From Halanaerobium sp. MA284_MarDTE_T2 (GTDB taxonomy: Bacteria > Bacillota > Halanaerobiia > Halanaerobiales > Halanaerobiaceae): 64,000 bases of DNA. The notes beneath the pieces were generated by a model. That model searched no databases, had not been told where the DNA came from, and was given only the letters and a program-made list of their open reading frames with translations. The stretch covers positions 1-64,000 of the forward strand of contig NZ_QPJE01000002.1 of the NCBI RefSeq assembly GCF_003337245.1, written 5' to 3'. The position numbers were made by a program, and so were the translations under genes. Below, one piece after another: positions 59,899 through 64,000 of this stretch (its first letter is position 1; each line of letters starts with the position of its first letter).

Positions 59899-61137
59899 CT
59901 AGTCTAAAAGATTTTCTGTTGTTTCCGGCATTTTATCTGCATATTTATCAATATAAATTCCAGGAATCGCCGCATATACAGCTGCAGCTTTTACAAGCTC
60001 TGATTTCCATGTTTTTTCATTAGGTGCATGTGCCTGATCTTCATGTCCTGGACCAAAACCGATACAGGGGATACCATGTCTACCCATTATAGAGACACCA
60101 TTTGTAGAAAAAGTCCATTTGTCAACAAGCGGCTCTTCATTAAATAATTTTTTATATGCATCAACTGCAGTCTGACACACCGGATGATCTTCTTCTATTA
60201 ACCAGGTCGGAAAATAAGAGTCTATTGGATAGACTAAACCTGTGTAGGAAGGCCTTTCATAAGTATACATTTCAACTTCTGCATCTGCTGCCTGAACTGA
60301 TGGGAGGTTTTTGATCTGCTGCAGTGCAAATTCCCAGCTTTCTCCAGCAGTTAACCTGCGGTCAATAGAAATACTGCATCCATCTGCTACTGCACAGCGT
60401 GATGGTGAGCTGAAGAAAATTTCCGAAACAGTTAAACTACCTTTTCCAAGAAATTCATGTTGAGTGAGGTTTGGATGCAGAGCTTTAAGTTCATTGATTA
60501 TAGGTGCCATTTTGTAAATTGCATTTTCTCCTCTTTCGGGAGCAGAACCATGACAGCTAACTCCATGTGTGGTAACTTTAATTTCCATTCTTCCTCTGTG
60601 GCCCCTGTATATATTGCAGGAACTTGGCTCTGTTATAACAACAAATTCTGGTTTAATCCCATCTTCTTCCAAAATATAATGCCAGCATAAACCATCACAG
60701 TCTTCTTCCTGAACAGTACCTGTAATTACAAGTGTATAATCATCTTCAAGGCCTAAATCTTTAATGATTTTACCGGCATAGACCATAGAAGCCATTCCAC
60801 CTTCCTGGTCACTAGCCCCTCGTCCAATAATTATTTCATCATCTTCATAACCTTCAAATGGATCATAATCCCATAGAGATTTATCTCCTACACCGACAGT
60901 ATCAATATGTGCATCCATAGCTATTACATGGCTGCCGCTGCCAATATAACCAAGTACATTTCCCATCGGATCGATTTCTACTTTATCAAAACCCACTTTC
61001 TCCATTTCTTCTTTTATACGCTCAATAACTTTTTCTTCTCCACAGCTTTCACTGGGAAGTCTTATCATATCCCGCAGAAAAGAACTGATATCATCTCTAT
61101 ACTCTTCTGCTTTTTTAAGTATTTCTGCAAATTCCAT
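59899..61137 (-). CDS. ygeY: YgeY-type M20 metallohydrolase
   Basis: A 412-residue dinuclear zinc hydrolase of the M20 peptidase/deacetylase family. Metal ligands: [31 protein letters not shown] (catalytic Glu pair) and a C-terminal His in [14 protein letters not shown]. The YgeY subgroup is suggested by [21 protein letters not shown] and by its position next to ygeW. The ATG at 61137 follows GGAGGTG by about 10 bases; an earlier TTG lies inside that site. In the pathway it would cleave an N-acyl or ureido bond of a ring-opened purine product. The 167-base upstream gap has no clear promoter. Confidence 0.9.
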   Translation of the reverse strand: MEFAEILKKAEEYRDDISSFLRDMIRLPSESCGEEKVIERIKEEMEKVGFDKVEIDPMGNVLGYIGSGSHVIAMDAHIDTVGVGDKSLWDYDPFEGYEDDEIIIGRGASDQEGGMASMVYAGKIIKDLGLEDDYTLVITGTVQEEDCDGLCWHYILEEDGIKPEFVVITEPSSCNIYRGHRGRMEIKVTTHGVSCHGSAPERGENAIYKMAPIINELKALHPNLTQHEFLGKGSLTVSEIFFSSPSRCAVADGCSISIDRRLTAGESWEFALQQIKNLPSVQAADAEVEMYTYERPSYTGLVYPIDSYFPTWLIEEDHPVCQTAVDAYKKLFNEEPLVDKWTFSTNGVSIMGRHGIPCIGFGPGHEDQAHAPNEKTWKSELVKAAAVYAAIPGIYIDKYADKMPETTENLLD

Positions 61138-61304
61138 TTTTGTAGGCACCTCCAAATTTGATTTACTCTAAATTCAAAACACCGGAGCTTAAGAAACTAT
61201 TATAGACCAAATATCCTAAATATTATTTAATTAATATCTTTCTAACTTCCTGTAATAAAAATGTACAGAAAACATTTTTTTATCTGCATTCCTGACGATA
61301 ATTT

Positions 61305-61859
61305 CTAAAAATTTGGTGGAGTTATGGCCGAGATAAATACCAGATCATTTTCTCCTACACTGGTTATTTTATGAGGAAGACTTGCTTTATAATATATACT
61401 GTCTCCTCTGTTTAGTTCGTATTCTTTATCACCAATTTTTATATGCATTTTCCCCTGAATAACTACAGTACATTCTTCTCCAGTATGAGAAAGCGGGTCA
61501 TCTGAAGTTTCTGCCCCAGGTTCAAGTCTGGCTTCGATTACCTCCATATCTCGCTTCAAGTCTGGAGACAGAAGTTCAAAAGTAAGGTGTGAACCAGGAA
61601 AATTGAGTACTCTTCTTTCTTCCTTTTTTACAACAGAATTGTGAACTTCATCTTCTATCAGAAAGTAGAATATTGGCACGTCAAGTGCTTTAGCTATCTC
61701 TCTTAAAGCAGTAATTGAGGGTTCTGCAAGACCTCTTTCAACCTGACTTAAATAACTGGATGTTTTGCTTATCATATCTGCCAGCTGAGCCAGACTTAGA
61801 CCTCTTGCAAGTCTCTTTTTTCTTATTTTTTGTCCCAGTCTTTTGTTTTCTGACTTCAT
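61305..61859 (-). CDS. XRE-cupin transcriptional regulator
   Basis: A 184-residue regulator. An XRE helix-turn-helix occupies residues 6-62 (LGQKIRKKRLARGLSLAQLA, then SYLSQVERGLAEPSITAL), and a small-molecule-binding cupin follows from about 110 to 180 (LEPGAETSDDPLSHTGEECTVVIQGKM, then NRGDSIYYKASLPHKI). The architecture is the same as PuuR and other metabolite-sensing repressors. The start codon overlaps the stop of the threonine-synthase-like gene by four bases (ATGA), so it belongs to that operon. It is the only dedicated regulator in the purine island and a good candidate to bind the GTACC-N-GGTAC sites. Confidence 0.9.
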   Translation of the reverse strand: MKSENKRLGQKIRKKRLARGLSLAQLADMISKTSSYLSQVERGLAEPSITALREIAKALDVPIFYFLIEDEVHNSVVKKEERRVLNFPGSHLTFELLSPDLKRDMEVIEARLEPGAETSDDPLSHTGEECTVVIQGKMHIKIGDKEYELNRGDSIYYKASLPHKITSVGENDLVFISAITPPNF

Positions 61860-63109
61860 ACTGTCACCCCATTTTGCTTAAAAATTTCAGCCAATTTCTT
61901 AATATCAGCATCTACTACAATAGGGGCACCGGCAGCTTTTTTTCCATTTTCTACATCTTTTAGCCCATTGCCAGTTATAATAGCAGCAGCTCTCTCATTA
62001 GATTTTATAATATTGTTTTTTACTGCCTTTTTGAGACCTGCCAGTCCTGCAACTCCTGCTGGTTCTCCAAATACACCTGTTTTCCTTCCAGCAGTTCTCA
62101 TCATCGCAAGAATATCTTCATCACTTACATTTATCATATCACCTTTAGAAGCTTTAACTGCACTGACTGCTTTAATCCAGTTGCGGGGCTTCCCAACAGC
62201 AATACTATCTGCCAGGGTATTTTCTTTTTCTACTGCAAGTTTGTTACCTGTTTTAAAAGATTTTGTTATGGGGGCACATCCTTCTGCCTGTACACCAAGC
62301 AGCCTAGGTATTTTATCAATAAAACCAATTTCCTTTAAATCGTAAAGTCCTTTATATGCCCCAGCTATAGTGCATCCATCTCCAACCGAAAAAATAAGCC
62401 AGTCCGGCATATCCCAATTTAACTGTTCAGCTAATTCTAAAGAAACTGTTTTTTTACCTTCAACCAGATAGGGATTGATTGCTGCATTTCTGTTATACCA
62501 GCCCCATTTTTTTATTGCTTTATCAGAGAGATAAAACGTTTCTTCATATGAACCTTTAACTGAAACAACTTCAGCACCATAAATTAATAATTGAACAAGC
62601 TTTCCACCTGGAGCTCTATCTGGAACAAAAATAACCGCTTTCATTCTTCCACCCATTGAAGCAATATTGCCGGCAAGAGAAGAAGCTGCATTGCCTGTTG
62701 ATGAACAGGAAACCGTTTTAACTCCTGCTTCCTGAGCTTTAACTACTGCCAGTGCTGAAGCTCTGTCTTTCAGTGAACCTGTTGGATTTAATCCATCATC
62801 TTTTATAATGAGTTCTTCTATACCAATCTCTTCAGCAAGAGCAGGAACATTATAGATTGGAGTATTACCAACACTGAGTTTTGGCTTTTCTGTATCTGGC
62901 TCGATAGGAAGTAGTGGTTCATAACGCCATATTCTCTTATCTATGTTTTTTGACAATTCATTTTTACTCCACTCTGCTTTTATCATTTCATAATCATATT
63001 GAACATCCAAAATACCATCTTCTCCACAATCATCACACATGTATCGGTCCGGGTCTGCCTTATATGTTTTTCCACAGTTTATACAGACAAGATTATCAAC
63101 ATACTTCAT
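61856..63109 (-). CDS. Threonine-synthase-like PLP enzyme of the purine cluster
   Basis: A 417-residue fold-type-II PLP enzyme. An N-terminal zinc ribbon is visible (CINCGK at 9-14, CDDCGE at 25-30), as in many threonine synthases, then the PLP lysine in LNPTGSLKDRASALAV, the phosphate-type SSTGNAASSLAG block and a C-terminal GNGLKDV. It resembles threonine synthase, but no homoserine genes are near, and it sits in a purine operon. Because E. coli-type YgeX (diaminopropionate ammonia-lyase) is not visible here, this or the next PLP gene could process the final amino acid; true threonine synthase activity remains possible. Confidence 0.83.
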   Translation of the reverse strand: MKYVDNLVCINCGKTYKADPDRYMCDDCGEDGILDVQYDYEMIKAEWSKNELSKNIDKRIWRYEPLLPIEPDTEKPKLSVGNTPIYNVPALAEEIGIEELIIKDDGLNPTGSLKDRASALAVVKAQEAGVKTVSCSSTGNAASSLAGNIASMGGRMKAVIFVPDRAPGGKLVQLLIYGAEVVSVKGSYEETFYLSDKAIKKWGWYNRNAAINPYLVEGKKTVSLELAEQLNWDMPDWLIFSVGDGCTIAGAYKGLYDLKEIGFIDKIPRLLGVQAEGCAPITKSFKTGNKLAVEKENTLADSIAVGKPRNWIKAVSAVKASKGDMINVSDEDILAMMRTAGRKTGVFGEPAGVAGLAGLKKAVKNNIIKSNERAAAIITGNGLKDVENGKKAAGAPIVVDADIKKLAEIFKQNGVTV

Positions 63110-63155
63110 TGGTTACACCTCATATAATATAAGTTATAGATAATAAAATTTAATT

Positions 63156-64000
63156 TTATAATTCTTTTAAAAGCCCTGTTCTATCATTAAACTCTTTAAT
63201 CAATTCATCAATTTCTGCAGCCTGTTTGTGTAATTTGCCCCAGTAATTATCATAATCATACCACTGAGCATTTAATTCTTCTGAACTTTTGCCCTGCTGT
63301 TCTACCCAGGTATAATATTTAAGATTGTGGACTCTCATTCTTTCCTGATAACCCATCTCTAAAGTATTTTCTGTATTAATACCTTTTAGGTATTGATGAT
63401 AATCTTTAATGGCATCTTCTCTTGTATATTCTCCCATTTCTTCATTCATCTCTTCTAGTCTGGATGTATATAATTCTAGAGAATCTGTTAAAACAGTAAT
63501 CAACATATCATTAGCATCAAGCTCATAATATTTTGCCATCTTTATAGCTCCAACTAAATTTGCAATTCCAGAAATACCTAAAAGTTCAAGTTTAGAAATG
63601 AATTCTTCTGGAATACCCTTTTCTATTAAATAATCTCTACCTGCTTTTTCGTTAAATAATCTCAAAAGTGCCATAGTTCTATTATCATCTACTGCAACAG
63701 CCATATCTGTATTCTTAACATTATGAATCCATGGTATGTGTTTATCTCCAATACCTTCAATTCTATGTGCACCAAATCCATTGCTCAGAATTGTCGGACA
63801 CTGAAGTGCTTCCCCAACTGCAAGCTTACTTGTAGGGAATACATCTTTTAGATAATCTCCAGCACCTAAGGTCCCAGCAGAACCACTTGTTGCAAAAAAG
63901 CCAAAATATCTATCATCTTCACCCATCTCATTGTTTATTACTTCTTCCATTGCAGAACCTGTAACCTCATAATGCCAGAGGTGGTTGCCCAATTCTTCAA
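63156..64000 (-). CDS. Fold-type-II PLP enzyme, partial at right edge
   Basis: The C-terminal 281 residues of a PLP-dependent enzyme of the cysteine synthase/tryptophan synthase beta fold; the frame stays open to base 64000, so the N-terminus and PLP lysine lie outside. Seen: ELGNHLWHYEVTGSAMEE, FATSGSAGTLGAGDYLKDVFP (glycine-rich phosphate loop type), KLAVGEALQCPTILSNGFGAHRIEGIGDKHIPWI. The long C-terminal tail rich in Glu, Tyr and Trp (YHQYLKGINTENTLEMGYQE) is unusual and differs from E. coli YgeX. It precedes the threonine-synthase-like gene by 46 bases. Similar proteins occur in clostridial purine clusters as far as I recall. Confidence 0.75.
   Translation of the reverse strand, partial: EELGNHLWHYEVTGSAMEEVINNEMGEDDRYFGFFATSGSAGTLGAGDYLKDVFPTSKLAVGEALQCPTILSNGFGAHRIEGIGDKHIPWIHNVKNTDMAVAVDDNRTMALLRLFNEKAGRDYLIEKGIPEEFISKLELLGISGIANLVGAIKMAKYYELDANDMLITVLTDSLELYTSRLEEMNEEMGEYTREDAIKDYHQYLKGINTENTLEMGYQERMRVHNLKYYTWVEQQGKSSEELNAQWYDYDNYWGKLHKQAAEIDELIKEFNDRTGLLKEL

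Noticed and set aside
61856-64000. YgeX (diaminopropionate ammonia-lyase)
   Set aside because: Neither PLP enzyme shows the YgeX sequence blocks I remember (such as FATTTDGNHGRGVAW); one resembles threonine synthase and the other has a distinct tail.
1-64000. tRNA, rRNA genes and CRISPR arrays
   Set aside because: No cloverleaf-like TTCGAAT-type arms, rRNA stretches or regularly spaced repeats were seen in the intergenic regions on reading.

Overview
This window appears to come from a low-GC, anaerobic, probably diderm Firmicute, most likely a relative of Halanaerobium (order Halanaerobiales). The basis is AT-rich DNA, strong AGGAGG-type ribosome binding sites, a Rex regulator, a NhaC-type Na+/H+ antiporter, and a set of exported solute-binding proteins that end their signal peptides in AxA without a lipobox cysteine. 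Monoderm Firmicutes normally anchor such proteins as lipoproteins. The lineage is an inference; no rRNA gene is present. Almost every gene is on the minus strand; only rex and a P1-family peptidase lie on the plus strand.

Layout. 1-345: decayed group II intron. 0.4-5.5 kb: small heat-shock protein, NagA, a Lon-family protease and Rex. 5.5-9.6 kb: a hydantoinase/dihydropyrimidinase and a tungstate ABC transporter (tupCBA) behind a structured, terminator-ended leader that looks like a molybdenum/tungsten cofactor riboswitch. 9.6-14.9 kb: an orphan 40-residue protein, a nikR-TrmO/FmdE operon with a 17-bp palindrome in front of nikR, and a nickel-pincer cofactor operon (larE-larB-larC). larC needs a -1 frameshift at an A9 run, and the operon is bracketed by 20-bp direct repeats. 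14.9-22.4 kb: YgiQ-type radical SAM protein, NhaC antiporter (apparent AUU start), secreted 5'-nucleotidase, P1 peptidase and PhoU. 22.5-28.5 kb: BMP-type nucleoside ABC transporter with an ADP-ribosylglycohydrolase-fold enzyme. 28.5-39 kb: two oligopeptide permease sets that lack ATPase genes, a threonine aldolase, an AzlCD exporter and a gamma-glutamyl hydrolase. 39-42 kb: a two-gene XdhC-type maturation system and a cytoplasmic alpha-amylase.

42-64 kb is the most striking region: a 22-kb, single-strand purine catabolic island. It holds an AzgA/PbuG-type permease, adenine deaminase, a PreA-like dehydrogenase, a small NTPase, two complete molybdenum hydroxylases (one with its large subunit split in two), SsnA, an 8-oxoguanine-deaminase-like enzyme, a xanthine/uracil permease, YgeW carbamoyltransferase, YgeY hydrolase, a HTH-cupin regulator and two fold-type-II PLP enzymes. 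This matches the type of cluster linked to anaerobic urate/purine degradation in gut anaerobes. YgfK and YgeX, normally part of it, are not visible here; the PreA-like protein and the PLP enzymes are candidate replacements.

How the parts fit. The 5'-nucleotidase, nucleoside ABC transporter and the two purine permeases could supply nucleosides and bases. Deaminases and the molybdenum hydroxylases would convert these towards xanthine, urate and related oxopurines. A hydantoinase, YgeY and YgeW would open the ring and recover a carbamoyl group, and PLP enzymes would process the remaining amino acid. The tungstate transporter and XdhC proteins would serve the molybdenum (or tungsten) enzymes. Two unexplained regulatory elements lie in the island: three GTACC-N-GGTAC palindromes before ygeW and a three-way-junction RNA fold before the second hydroxylase operon. 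All functions are read from motifs and context, without database searches.
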